From Strobilurus pachycystidiatus (taxonomy: Eukaryota > Basidiomycota > Agaricomycetes > Agaricales > Physalacriaceae): DNA of 64,000 bases. The translations under genes were made by a program, and so were the position numbers. Of the stretch, positions 32,191-43,634 are shown piece after piece. Every line of letters begins with the position of its first letter. The first letter of the stretch is position 1. The DNA is taken from the NCBI GenBank assembly GCA_019915135.1, contig JAHLMK010000014.1:682001-746000 (forward strand), given 5' to 3'. Under the pieces are notes generated by a model. That model was given only the letters and a program-made list of their open reading frames with translations. It did not search any database and had not been told where the DNA came from.

Positions 32191-33951
32191 CTAGCGTAAT
32201 ACTGCTTGTATGCCCTGTTTACGAAGATCAACTACTAAGTCCTTGAATTCAGGAATTGCCCATCTCTCATCCCGCACGTCAAGTGTAAGCGTTGTTAGGC
32301 CTGCCCCTGCCCGCGCTAATATCATATTCAGCGTAGCCTTTAGCTGACGCTCATCGTACTCCACGAATCCAATCTGTGTGGCGCCCATTGAATACACAGA
32401 TGAGAAAGGTTTCATTCGCTCGTCGTAATTGCCTGAATGGTAATTTCGATGGTGCGCAGACGCCCAAACAAGTTCCAGCGAGGTTAATTGCGGAAGAAAA
32501 GTGGGGTTTTTGAGCTTTCGGATAAGCCCCGGGGTGATTATGTGCGAGCTGTCCTCTTCGATGGTAAGAGAACGAAGCGCCGGCGTAGATTCGAGGATGC
32601 GCAAGATTTGCCAGGGCCTTTCTTTGTCGATTTTCCTGCTGTGATGAGCGAACATGACGTTCCTGAGGTCCTCCGTCGTCGGCTGAGGACTGCCAACATC
32701 CATGAAAGTTAACTCTTGGATGTGACTGTTCGATCGGGCAATGAAGGAAGCAATGCTATCTTCGAGAATCATTTCTTGCGGCCCCTCCCTCTTCAGGAAG
32801 TGGCAGCTATCGGTGGCGACAGTTAGTTCCTGGAGGCTGGATATCTCGATTTGAGAAAACTTATGCAGAACTTCCGCGGACCACGAGAAAGGCGCCAAGA
32901 CGAGAGAAGTGCAGCTCCCAGTGGCAAACATCCGAGGATGGATGTTCGTTTCCAAATGCGATCCACACCAGGTCATACACATTCTTCCCTTTTGCACCGA
33001 GGCAATACTGGATGATGGCGTGTTCCATACAGTCCAGTCTTCGCCATGGGACATCATGTGGGGGCCGCGCACAACAAGACTGCGAATCTGACCCCAAGGC
33101 AGCGAGTTCAAGTGGTCCACCCCGTCTGCGTTGACGTTGAGTGAGTGGAGATTCGGAGCTCTTTGAAAGTCCAGGAACTCTTTGATTGTGCTGTTTGCAA
33201 AGATCCACAGCGTCTCCAGAAGCGGCATCGGCCGCTCACGAATGACTTTCTGTAGCCTTTTGGCGTCCTTGTAGGAGATTCTGAGCGCTAGGTTCTTCCA
33301 TCGGCTGAATGACCGAAATATTGCGTCCCGGGCTGATCGATTACTAGACCCTCCTGGCCGTACGAGCTCTACGCTGACGGAAAGCGGAACTTCGTCAGAC
33401 CGCTCAAGATACAGGCGAACAAGTGCGTCACAAGTACCGTCCTTCACGACGATGCGGGACCACATGGTGGGGGTAGAGAGGCCAATTGTTCTCCATCGAT
33501 GGCAGACGGAGACCAGAGCGATGGCACTTCTTTGCATGATCCTCTGTTCGTCCTCGTCGGACCCGAGCCCCTCAGGCTGGATGTCCCTGATCCTATATTC
33601 GTCCTCGGATGAGCCACACACCAAGTCAAAGATGAGCTGGTGTATTTCGAAAGGAAGGGAGCGAATGCCAGAGGGTTGTATGTATATGATATTGTTGAGC
33701 AGGTCCGCCTCGGCGCGTTGGTGACATTGCTCTAGCTCAAAGACAACGTTTTTGAGACGTTTGATCTCTTCCTCCAAGGACCAGAGAGACGCGCGCGCAG
33801 AGTCTATGCGGCTTTCGACGATGGGCACGTCCTCTTTGGAAACAGCACGGTATGCGCGGAGTATTTCTGATTTTTCGAGATGTAGCATGTCGATAGGCGC
33901 ACGCTCTGGCCACGAATGATGACATTGATGGCATATTTCGACATCGTACAT
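32191..33951 (-). CDS. F-box/leucine-rich repeat protein
   Basis: This is a 586-residue protein in one exon from ATG 33951; a GTAAGT...ACAG intron may sit in the leader just upstream (about 33965-34020), so an added 5' exon cannot be excluded. A predicted coiled coil (IDSARASLWSLEEEIKRLKN, then FELEQCHQRAEADLL) precedes the F-box-like motif IQPSGIRSLPFEIHQLIFDL, VSVCHRWRTIGLSTPTMW and SRIVVKDG. Leucine-rich segments follow (PLLETLWIFANSTI, PNLHSLNVNADG, SSLQELTVATDSC, PALRSLTIEEDSS, LPQLTSLELVWAS). A short C/H-rich stretch (EICHQCHHSW) at the extreme N-terminus is of unknown meaning. It is expected to be an SCF substrate receptor. The C-terminus resembles the fragment at 18829-19065. Confidence 0.85.
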   Translation of the reverse strand: MYDVEICHQCHHSWPERAPIDMLHLEKSEILRAYRAVSKEDVPIVESRIDSARASLWSLEEEIKRLKNVVFELEQCHQRAEADLLNNIIYIQPSGIRSLPFEIHQLIFDLVCGSSEDEYRIRDIQPEGLGSDEDEQRIMQRSAIALVSVCHRWRTIGLSTPTMWSRIVVKDGTCDALVRLYLERSDEVPLSVSVELVRPGGSSNRSARDAIFRSFSRWKNLALRISYKDAKRLQKVIRERPMPLLETLWIFANSTIKEFLDFQRAPNLHSLNVNADGVDHLNSLPWGQIRSLVVRGPHMMSHGEDWTVWNTPSSSIASVQKGRMCMTWCGSHLETNIHPRMFATGSCTSLVLAPFSWSAEVLHKFSQIEISSLQELTVATDSCHFLKREGPQEMILEDSIASFIARSNSHIQELTFMDVGSPQPTTEDLRNVMFAHHSRKIDKERPWQILRILESTPALRSLTIEEDSSHIITPGLIRKLKNPTFLPQLTSLELVWASAHHRNYHSGNYDERMKPFSSVYSMGATQIGFVEYDERQLKATLNMILARAGAGLTTLTLDVRDERWAIPEFKDLVVDLRKQGIQAVLR

Positions 33952-34724
33952 ATTGTCAAGATCTAGAGAACAACGCTGTAAGTCTGCACACGCAAGCGAC
34001 GCGTCTCTTTGATGACTTACGATGATTGCACGATTGTCAATGATGGTTCTGGACAAGCACGGACAAGCCGGTACTGACTATTAGCACCGTGGCCGTATTA
34101 TATGACGTCGGCCAACAAATCCTCCTTCTTTTCCTACCACCATCACCTTTCACTTATCGCTTCATTGCAAGTATTGCACATCTTTCTATCTACTTCGAAC
34201 GCGCCACAACCTTCGGAACAAGAATGCGGCAATCGCGAATAAGTATGTGCAGCGCGGCGTTTCGAACAATTGGATTTTTTTGCACGTACAATAACAATTG
34301 AAACGACCAGAGTCAACGGGCCGCGCTCAAAGACCCGCCATATCAGCCGACTCTCAAAAGTCTGCCGCTATGGCCATGCACAGCGATGCCTTCATCCGAA
34401 TATGGTAGTGTGGCTCTTGTTTAGGGTGTCGTGAAAGCGATGGTGGTCCAGCACCACCGCATGAAGTTCAATGAACAAAGGAAATTGGTGGTTCCAGCGC
34501 TCTGATGGCTGCTATCATCATTGGACCATCCGCAGAACGCTGGGCTATAGGCCGGTATAAATTGCTGCATTTTCTGTGCTTTGCTCTCCATCTAGATTTT
34601 TGTCCTTCACGGTCTCAACCATAATCCGAACCCTTTGCCGAATAGTGCGTACGTCTCGCAAAGTCGCTTTCTTCTCGTATTCATGATTGTTTTCCTAGAT
34701 CAACGATCATCAACCCGCGACTTG
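33952..34724. other. Intergenic region between divergent genes
   Basis: No gene I can support. It contains the leader of the F-box gene and the promoter of the kinase-like gene that starts at 34725, with a possible TATA-like 'GGTATAAATT' at 34553-34562. Confidence 0.5.
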
Positions 34725-37043
34725 ATGTCGAACGATACGATAGAATCAGCTCTTAACGCCGTTTGGCCCCCTTTGAGGCGCAAAGCCGGGTCTTCGACGC
34801 TCAGCCCTATGAAATCCAGCCGTATGGATACCTCTGCAACGGTCTCCGGCACCGGTAGTAAACGTAAGTCAGCCATGATGTCCGTGGTCATGGATGACCC
34901 ACCGCGGTCGCACTTGCGCCAACTTGTTGATTTCGACGACGATATCCAACCTCCTGATCACTACTCGATGCACCTGCCACAGGATCTCATCTTGAAGCAT
35001 ATTCGGTCTTTTCCAAACCTACCGTCGCTCCTAGCCGATATCGTCGACCAGCATTTAGGACCTGGCATAGACCGTACCGATGCGAAGTCCATTCCCATGC
35101 CTACCAAGGGCTCCCATTCAAAGCGCCAGTGGAAGGAAGACATTAGGGCATGGGAATTAACGGGCGTCGGGTCTATCGATGATGTCCGCAACGCTCTTTG
35201 CCGCCGACAGCAGATGACTGCGGCCATTTCTTCCACGTTGCTCAGTCGCTCAGCCATGCTAGGAGATGAGCTTACAAACGTGCTAACATACGAAGAGAAG
35301 CCCTCAGTGGACTCTGATTCTCCCACCGACGCACGTGGAGCCGCATATCTTTCCGTCAACCCTCGAGCCTCTAAATGGAGTCCCTTGTTTCCCCAGCGCC
35401 GCATCGAGAGCTTGAGGAGATTGAAACTTTCTGACATCATTGTCATCGACGTTCAGGCTCTTTCCGGCCCTCTTCGGCGAGATGGAAAATCTCTGTTCCC
35501 TATTCTTCAGCGCGTCGTGAAGCAGCAAATAAATTTACATTGGCACTCTTGCGACACTGACGATGCGCGCCGGAGTTGCTCCTCTTATCTCTGCACGCAC
35601 AGTTTGGAAGGGCGACGGTCGGTCTCCGGAAGACCGACAGGTCCTGACGGTCACTGTATCTTGGATCTCATACGCCAAGCGGGACCCGCTGGTGTCGACG
35701 ACACCCCCGTATCAGTGGCGGATTTGCACAAGGCATCTTTCGTGTTTCAACGAGTAAGTTGTGCCATCTCTGACCGCTTTCGCGGACATTCTAACGCTCT
35801 TTTCATAAGCTTTGGGCCAAGGCCGTTTTCAGCGAGTCATCCTGTATGGTGCTCACCAGCGGCACGGAAGAAGTTGTTTGTCTCAGAGAGCGTGCAGACC
35901 AGACACTTTGGATGTCTGAAACTCTTGACGTCAGCCGCGGCGCTAGTTCAGTTGTTCCACCTTACGCAAAAGTACTCTGCGGTCTGGAAATTGTTGGCTT
36001 TGGTGATGTGTTTGAGCGAGAGGAGAAGCTGGAGATGCTCATGAAGACAGGGAAAGCTGCTACAGCCGTTCGGCGAAACTACGAAGGTCACATAGACGTG
36101 ACCAGCCCAGACTCCAATTTCGATGCAAGGCTGTCGGTCTACGGTGCCTCAACTGGAGATTTTCTCCCGCCCTGTTTGCATGTATGTTTTCTAACTTTCT
36201 CTCAAAGAGGTATGGCTCACCTGAGCACGTTGCTCCCTTAGTTCACGGCGTTCACTTGCAATTGGAACAAACTAAAGTTTCACGACCACCTCCTGGCCGC
36301 TACCCATCTCGATATCAGCTGGCACCCCGGTGATTCTGAGTTTGGAATTCTGGGCGAACTGAAGTCCCCACTGCACCTTTCCCCACATCACCCTCAAAGA
36401 CCAGTGACCAACTTGCGATGCGTTGTTAAAGCAAGAATAAACTCTATGAAGCGACATGGCCACTGTGCCTTCCTGGCGTATCTCGAAGAAAACGGCCACC
36501 CATACGGACGACCGCTTGTTGTTAAGATCTCGAAAGACATCGACGCCCTTTGCAGTGAACACGAGACATTGGAACGACTCAGACGGATACCTGACTCCTC
36601 TATCGGTTTGCGAGTTCCTCGCAGTTTTGGCGTGTCCACAGCGGGCACGGTGGGGGTTCTCTTCATGGAAGAGATGCCAGGATATCCCATCGCAATCTCT
36701 GACGATCTTGATCTCGATGCCCAGTGAGTGCTGTCGCGGTTTTCTTCAATTTGCTCTTGAGCATGAGTTGATTTCTCGTGGTAGGAAATATATGCGCGGC
36801 TGGTTGAAGAAGCTACACGATCAATTCATAACACACAATGACCTGCATTCGGGTAGCCTTCTCGGCACTTCCTCGTCTTTTAATGCCGTTGGATGGGGAC
36901 ACGCCAAGTTTCGTCCCGCCTCCACCCCGGAGTTCCATCGCGAACGCCGTCTTGACGAGATGCACCTGGAGCATCTGCTGAAGTCGACTTTCCGGCCATC
37001 TAAAAAGAACAAGATCGAGGCCGACACGCTAGGAGGGATATAG
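34725..37043 (+). CDS. Kinase-like protein with altered catalytic motifs
   Basis: The four exons are 34725-35753, 35810-36181, 36242-36723 and 36785-37043; phases close to give 713 residues. ATG 34725 (MSNDTIES) is chosen; an in-frame ATG lies at 34683. The first 340 residues have no recognised domain (LPQDLILKHIRSFPNLPSLL, KLSDIIVIDVQALSG). The second half resembles the protein kinase/APH fold: LVVKISKDID with Lys562, a hinge-like VGVLFMEEMPGYPIA, and ITHNDLHSGSLLG, where HND (645-647) sits in place of HRD. The following VGWGHAKF occupies the place of the DFG motif but lacks its aspartate. This predicts a weak or inactive kinase. Its stop lies 21 bp from that of a convergent kinase-like gene. 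Confidence 0.75.
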
Positions 37044-37064
37044 GTAGCAGATGGCTTGATCAGG

Positions 37065-39246
37065 CTACCGTACTCGTACATCATCTTTACCGATAGGTGG
37101 ATGCCCATCTATGTAGCTACCATTGATAAACTTTTCCAAACGTTCTTTCTCTTCCAAATAATCATCGTCTGTTGCGTTAAAGCTTGCTCGATCGAAGTCA
37201 GCAAAGGAGATGCGCTCTGACTCGTCAGCCAAGAGGTTCCATGAGCGTATGTCGCGATGCAACACTCCTGCTTGATGGATCTCGCCGAGGATGGTTCGCA
37301 TTTCCTTACTGAGGTTTGTCAGAGTGAGCAGGATTGGGTGAGAGCAACGTAACAGACCATTGATCCGGAGACAGTTCAACCTTCTGATTGTGCATCTCCT
37401 CTCCGAGAGGTCGTCCGACATTTGATAGGATAAGGACGCATGCCGTACCATGAACGTTCTCGAAAAAGCCAAGACACAGGGGTATTCCTTTGACATGAGC
37501 GTCGTGCAGATGCTTGTAAACGCGATATTCATGCTTCATGCGTTCCACCTTATATTGTGTCGTCGCCAGTTTCACAACAAAGGAACAATATTTCGGACGC
37601 GAAGATGAGCCATCTGGCTCCAGGATCGCCCTATAAGCCTCGCCAACCGCCCCTCCGCCTAGCCTAGCGTCAAGGACGATAGTTGTGTACTCGGAAGAGG
37701 AATATGACGATTTCGGTGTTGAATCAGAAGACAGGAGAAGAATTGGTGCCGGAGAATGATGGTCCCCAAACCGAAATAGGACAGCTACCGCAGAGGCAGA
37801 AGAGAATAATCGCTGCACGTCCTGAGAGTGCAGCAGATAAGTAGGTAACTCGTACAGGAGAGAACACATACCGAATTGGATTGTAGAACCTGAGAACTTG
37901 ACATCCGCTGCCTCTTGCGATGTAGGGGTTGGTAGTGGTTGCTTTTTCGCTTGGTACCGCACTCCAACGCATTCTCAAGAAGTGGCAGACGCTGTATAGC
38001 ATCGTATGCGACCGCAACATTCAGCGCGGTAGAAAGCCGTCCGAAAGATGGTGCCGGGGCGATAAAGGAGCAAACGTCGACGAGGTCGGACAAGAACAAC
38101 GTCTGGAGTTCCCGATGACGGATGCCAATGCGAATGAAATTTCCGCAATCAAAGATGATAACCGATGCATCAATCTTGACGGCACCAATCCAGGCCTTAA
38201 AATGCAAGAGATCAACTACATATAGTAAGTCAAATGTGCAAGCTTACCTTTCGCATATAATCTGTCGGAAGAGGTATATACTCTCCCTCCTCGATATTCG
38301 ATGATTTGACGACCGTGATATCTCCAACACTCGTTGTACGGCTCTTCTGTTCCTTCACCCGAGAGCTGCGCCTTGGCCTAACTAAGCGCGGCAATTTCCA
38401 CATGCTCAGCGGCGCGTCTGGTGGCTGGGATGATGTAAACGATGAGTTCGAGCAGAGCGAATCCAGTGACCATGGGAAGCTGTCAGTGGAGTCCATGGCT
38501 TTGAGAATGGGTAGAGCGTCGGTGCAAAATGTCATGCAGGTCGCCAATGACGGGGTATGTTGCAGAAGACGTGCGACTAAAGCACGGCTCCGTTTGCTCA
38601 AGCCTTCATCATCCATGATATGCAAGGTCATCAGCTGAGAGGCATATTTATCATGGATGAGGCCGGGCTTAATCCAGGGTTCCGAGCGTCCCCACAAGAG
38701 TAAAGAGTCTTCTTCCTTATGCGATGGAGTGAAGATGAGGCGGGATGCGACTCGCGCCAAGACGGGTCCTATTCCGCGGGAACGTAAGTCAGAGATTGAT
38801 AGAGCATCGGCGTCGGGACGGCGCGACAAGGTTTTATAAGTGGCATCGAACCAGAAGAAGTCATCGTCTATGTCATCAAGTTGTTCTGTATACCCGTCGA
38901 GGGCTTTGCAGAGATCCTCGGGTAGGGATAGGAGAAGCTGGACGCGCTTCAAAACCAAGCTGTCAGAGATATGACGGTCTATGGGTTCGAGTGGGTTCGA
39001 AGCAGTGGGAGCGGGTTCCGTCGTAGGCCTTTGTATGGATGGCCCATTGAAGGAGAATAGCGTCTCCCTGCAGGTCATCGAGGGTGACCCGATAGCGGGC
39101 GGCTCGTCAGTCGAGCCCGAGTCATCACCTCCAGAGGACTTGAAGAAATTCCTGGAGCCAGACTGGCCCCACGAAGGGGTAGTCATCGTCCGACGCCTGT
39201 AAACAGAGTCGGTCTCGGTAGTCGGAACGAAAGTTACATCAATCAT
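37065..39246 (-). CDS. Protein-kinase-like protein with HRD and DFD motifs
   Basis: The four exons are 38248-39246, 37872-38195, 37358-37821 and 37065-37308; all phases close, giving 676 residues. ATG 39246 (MIDVTFV) is chosen; MTTPSWG at 39186 is an alternative. The N-terminal 440 residues are unassigned (SLVLKRVQLLLSLPEDLCKA, DADALSISDLRSRGIGPVLA, ASVIIFDCGNFIRI). The C-terminal kinase core has a glycine-rich loop LGGGAVGEAYRAI, FVVKLA with Lys525, an acidic helix segment, IHQAGVLHRDIRSWNLL with HRD at 613-615 and Asn620, and ISFADFDRAS, where DFD (633-635) replaces DFG. The essential Lys, Asp, Asn and metal-binding Asp are therefore present. The overall layout (long N-terminal domain, then a kinase-like half) parallels the convergent neighbour. 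Substrate unknown. Confidence 0.8.
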
Positions 39247-41314
39247 GTGGGCATGTCGCGTTGTTGTTTCATTGTTTGGCCAAATCAAGTACTATCATTA
39301 GAGGATATTTGCAACTCCCCAGCCTATTTGTCGCGTCACAGGCAGGCGCCGCCGCGCCGTGAAGGGGCTGGGGTTGAAATAATTACTGTATCGAAACGTG
39401 CTCGATGTACTTTACGTCTCCCAATATGGCGCGTACTACGGCGCTGAGTTCAACAATACAAGGCCCTTCTCCCGGTCCAGCGGTGTGGTTGATCAAGCCC
39501 CATAGAAGCTAGGTAGGTACAGCACAGGAACCCTCGAGGAACGGCCGTTTGTGAAGTCCTTACTTTCTATTCGAGCGAGTTCGAGACTCCCGCTTGAATA
39601 AGAGAACTGTTAGTCCGTATAACTTGAAGTACCGGTACCCTCCATCGTTCCGCGGCGCGATTCACAGGGATCCTAATTGCAACACAGTAGTGGTCAGTCT
39701 TGCTATGTGCGCTTTCCTCTGCCATCATCAGACATCTAAGCATGAGTAAGCAGGTCTGTAGAAACTCATGCCCTCTCCGAAAGATTATACCCCTCTTTCG
39801 CCACGGTCTACAGCCGGGTCCAGATTATCCGCCACTTGCGCATCGCAGCACAGGTCATACTGCATCTCTTTCCTCTTTCTCCGTTCTTCGATATCGTGTA
39901 TGGCCGATGCTTCGTCTCCTACACCACCAAACGGGCTTGACCTCACTGAGACGTAGATCGGACAGCACGCGGACGAGATATGGCCATTGTTCTTTCGAGC
40001 AACAAATTACCTCAATTCTAGCTCCGGTCGCATATCATAAAAGAAACAATTGATTGCCGACTCTCAAATGACAGTCTGCGAATGATAGTCAACCAACCTA
40101 GTGTCTGCCACTGTCGGATGACCTCTTTCAGTAAGTATGGGCAATGCGGTGGCAGGATGTTGGCCAAATAGTGTATATATTCCACTGTGTGATGTGTACA
40201 AACATTCTGATAACACCTGAAGTACATCGCTACCCTGCTACCCGCCTCGGTTCCCAGCACTCAACCCGTCTTGTCATGCCAGTATGCTTGGTTGTTCGTG
40301 CGCTCGGTCATCGTCGTTATTTGGCTTGTGAGGAGCTCGTTATATTACTCAAAGTTCAGGTGCGGGTAGTAGTCGATCGTCTCGAGGTCTTGATGTCCTT
40401 GTGAATGCTGTCCTTGTCTTTGAGGTGCTGTTATGCTTGAAGTTTTGGTGGAGTCTCGAAGTTCGGCGCAGTAGATCATCCCAAGACATATTGTCGCTCG
40501 TCGTCCTCAGCATTGTCAAGTCATCGTGTCCTTGTTGTCATCCGTCATCAGGTTCATCGTGCCGTGCTCTCGGTCATTGTGTCGCGTCCTCGGCCGTCGT
40601 CGTTGTACTCTCGGTTCGGTCATATTGTCGTGCCCTCGGTTGTCGTCGTCAGGTCGTCGTCGTCGTCGTGTCGTGCTCTCAGTCGTCAGCCAGGTCATCG
40701 TTTCGTCATTCGTGCCTTCGGTCGTAGTGGGCTCGGTCATCGTGTCCTCGGTCGCCGTTGTCGTGTCAGTTCTTGGTCGTCGTGTTGCAGTCTCGGTGAT
40801 TGTATCGTGCTATTGGTTGTTACATCGTGAAGTCTCCTCGACTAAAGATACTCGTGCTACATAGGTATTTGCCATCCAAGGTTATCCATAGTGTAGATTC
40901 CAGGACGGCAATGAACTCTTGCCGGAGTGATGTTACGGTGTACAGAATGCAATGATGATGGCGAGAGCGAACATGCGCAAAGTCCAACCATGCGTAATTA
41001 TATCCACATGGTCTATGCCGACGGCAGAGCGACTCAGCGAGACCACTGCATGATCATTCATTGTGATTGTCAATCCTGAACCTCATTCAAACGGCAACAT
41101 TCTTGACTGAGGTTGACTCGGACCCCGAACGCAAACCGAGCTGAGATGACGATCCCACTGCAACTCGTTTTGACATTAGCGTCTGCGCGGATAATCGGTC
41201 GAGTGTCCTGGCTACTCTACGTTGCGCCGATTTGTTGCAAACAAAGGATCCTGCAGAGAAATACATATCGATAGGAAGGATGCAATAATGATACAGTTGT
41301 TGGTCTGGTTTCGT
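39247..41314. other. Two kilobases without a supported gene
   Basis: Short frames only. 39300-40380 has no recognisable coding signal. 40380-40830 is low-complexity sequence listed separately. 40860-41314 is unremarkable. Confidence 0.55.
40440..40830. repeat. GTCGTC-rich low-complexity tract
   Basis: Irregular repeats of TCGGTCRTNGTGTCG and TCGTCGTCGTG dominate. All frames remain open because the composition lacks stop codons, so the reading frames here are not evidence of a gene. Confidence 0.6.
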
Positions 41315-42144
41315 CTAATCAAAATCTGCAGGAAAGTCAGGACGATGAGAGTTCTGATAGTCTGAATAAGCATACCACCGCCTCCGATGCCGTTCATGTC
41401 TGCGCCTCCCTCCCCAAGGTCGTCGTTGTCGTCCCCTTCGCCGTTGTCGAAGTAGTTGCCCGCGTAGTCATTATCGTACTCTTCGTCGACATCGTAGTCA
41501 GATGGTGCAGCTGAGCCAACAGAGCCTTCATCTGCAGAGTTTTCGGATTCTTCTTCGAAATCAGAGAGGTCAAGGTTCTGTGAAGGGTTGGCGGATTTCT
41601 TCTTGGGAGCTGGAGCAGACGTTAGAGTAATGAGAGGAATATGTTTTTACTGCGCACCCTTCTTTCGTTTTGGATTGAAGTAATCTTCGAAGATGTCCTT
41701 TGGAAAGAAGGGTTCGTGAAGCTCTTTTCGTTTGAGCTTTGGTCGGTCGTTCATCGATACGTTATATTTATCAGAATATCGGGGTAGTTCTGGCAAAATC
41801 TCAGGGTAAAGCGCGCACACCAACAGAAAGCATACGCACCGGCCGACTTGGCTACTTCGACGACAAGATATTGCGAGTGCCGTATCCGCTCAGCAAATCC
41901 AATCTGATATCTGCATATTTTGCGCTCTTCCTCGCCACTTTCGGTCATTACTGGCGGGCGTATGGGCTACATTTCAGCACAGTCAAGCAATGCAATAATG
42001 AACGCGTAGAAGGCGTACAGGATACAGCGCCGTTCCCTCGCGCGACAGTGCCTGGATATCCGCGTGGGTAAGCCCCATGGGCGGCATGCTACTCCCGCCA
42101 AACCCGCCGCGTCCGCGACCGAATCCGCGCCCTCCTCGAGACAT
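41315..42144 (-). CDS. RPC31: RNA polymerase III subunit RPC7 (Rpc31)
   Basis: The five exons are 42019-42144, 41840-41966, 41658-41789, 41376-41609 and 41315-41325; phases close to give 209 residues. The protein has the family's three parts: a glycine/arginine-rich N-terminus with PPMGLTHADIQALSREG, then YPPIRPPVMTESGEEER and QIGFAERIRHSQY; a middle ELPRYSDKYN and PKLKRKELHEPFFPKDIF ending YFNPKRKKG; and a long acidic C-terminus (SDFEEESENSADEGS, DYDVDEEYDNDY). RPC7 belongs to the RPC3-RPC6-RPC7 heterotrimer that opens promoters for Pol III transcription of tRNA and 5S genes in the nucleus. The last exon is only 11 nt and encodes the end of GGGDFD. It is divergent from the Yra1-like gene with 207 bp between starts. 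Confidence 0.9.
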
Positions 42145-42351
42145 ATTAGACGATGAAGATTAAGTAGAAGATGCAATTATTTAATTATTCTAAGAGTCAC
42201 GCTCGGAGAATGGAATTTCAAACTCCGTCATACTGCCATTCCGGTAAGCGCCCACAGCCTTGTTCTTGAACCACCACCACCGCCACAGCCCACAGCCTTT
42301 CCTGCTCTCTGTATCTTCTTCTCTTTCTCACCTTTTACTACTCGAAACGAC

Positions 42352-43634
42352 ATGGACAAGGCTCTTGACGAAGTGGGCCAACTTTCGCCGCCTGCGGTCC
42401 CGCCTGCCTCTTAATATTCCGCCTCTTTTTTCTTTCTTTCCAGATCATCACTGCCCGCCCTCGCGGTATTCGCAGGGGTAGCCGCCGCGGCGGTGCCGGC
42501 AAGGCACAGATTGTTGGCCGTCCCGCCCCCAGCCCGGCGGCCAAGGCCAAGGCTGTAGCAGTCGCTACAAAGCCCAGCCCCCAGCCTTCCGACAAGATCA
42601 TTGTCTCCAACCTTCCCCAAGACGTCAACGAGGCTCAAATCAAGGTTAGTACACTGCTGCGGAATGAATGTCTGTGTGTTGACATTTCTCTAGGAGCTCT
42701 TCCACTCCACCGTCGGTCCGGTCCGTGAACTCACGCTCAACTACGACGCCCAAGGCCGCTCCAAAGGTGTTGCCGCCGTCACCTTCTCCCATAAGGGCGA
42801 CGGATCCAAGGCATACCAACAATACAACAACCGACTCATCGATGGCAGTTAGTACCGCCTCCTTTACAATCTTGCCCCCCCGCCTTTCGTTGCCGTAACA
42901 AGCAACTCGGCCGTTCTTCTGCTTGCCGGAGAATCGTGGTGTCCGGTGGTCCTTATGGCGTTCGTGGCGGCGGGCGCTTCGCTTTGGTCTAGTCAGTTTG
43001 GGAGTTGAGCGAGCCCAACAGTCGCAAGTGGACGTGCAGGGCCTGATCACCCCTGCGTGTCTGCGTGGTCACGAGGAGGAAGGCTAGCTGTGAAACCAGT
43101 GGGTAAAGCTGTGCCGTAGACATCTGGTGGTGGCAGAGCGACGACAGACAGACCTTTTTCCGCCCACGATTCTCCGGTACGCGATCGACGAGGGTGCTTT
43201 CCGCCGGCGTCCTCGCTTTTATACTTCTGCCTCTCTCGCGACGTTTACAGTGGACTAACGCGTTCCCGACTCTCTTCCCTGCAACGATAGAACGGCCCAT
43301 GAAAATCGAAATTGTCGTGGATCCCTCAAAACCCTCGCAGACGCTGGCATCCCGTGTAGCGCCTGTTGCTCAGGCCGCGGCGACCAGGTTTGTCGCCCTC
43401 CTCTTTCGTTTGGCGGATTCCCGTGGCTCATTTGATGGAGAAGGACGACGACTGCACCTCGAGGAGGCAAGCGTGGTGGACGTGGAGGCAAGGCGCGCAA
43501 GGCTGAACGCACACCCAAGACCGCTGCTGATTTGGACGCTGAAATGGAGGTTTGTGCCTAGTTGTTCATCGCTTCTTCTGATGCTCATTTTGCCATAGGA
43601 CTACACCGCCACCACCGCGGCTCCCGCTTCTTAG
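42352..43634 (+). CDS. YRA1: Yra1/ALYREF-type mRNA export factor
   Basis: The six exons are 42352-42372, 42444-42644, 42694-42847, 43291-43387, 43441-43549 and 43599-43634, giving 205 residues. The N-terminal MDKALDEIITARPRG motif is the short helix typical of REF proteins. An Arg/Gly segment (IRRGSRRGG) is followed by an RRM with IIVSNLPQDVNEAQIKELF as RNP2 region and SKGVAAVTF as RNP1, then a second Arg/Gly/Lys-rich region (RGGKRGGRGGKARK) and the C-terminal motif DLDAEMEDYTA. The protein couples splicing and the TREX complex to nuclear mRNA export and binds RNA and the Mex67/NXF1 receptor. The third intron (42848-43290) is 443 nt, against about 50 nt in the rest of the window, except for 71 nt in this gene's first intron. 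Confidence 0.93.
42848..43290 (+). promoter_or_regulatory. Unusually long intron of the Yra1-like gene with a long-range inverted repeat
   Basis: The 443-nt intron begins GTTAGT and ends GATAG, with a CTAAC branch-like site near 43254. It holds a 14-bp perfect inverted repeat, CCGGAGAATCGTGG at 42926-42939 and its complement at 43164-43177, able to close a loop of 224 nt. In budding yeast a large YRA1 intron mediates autoregulation through inefficient splicing; a similar role here is inference. Confidence 0.6.

Noticed and set aside
40401..40864. Open frames of about 105-112 codons in three overlapping frames
   Set aside because: The GTCGTC repeat lacks stop codons; products are Val/Ser/Arg/Cys low complexity.
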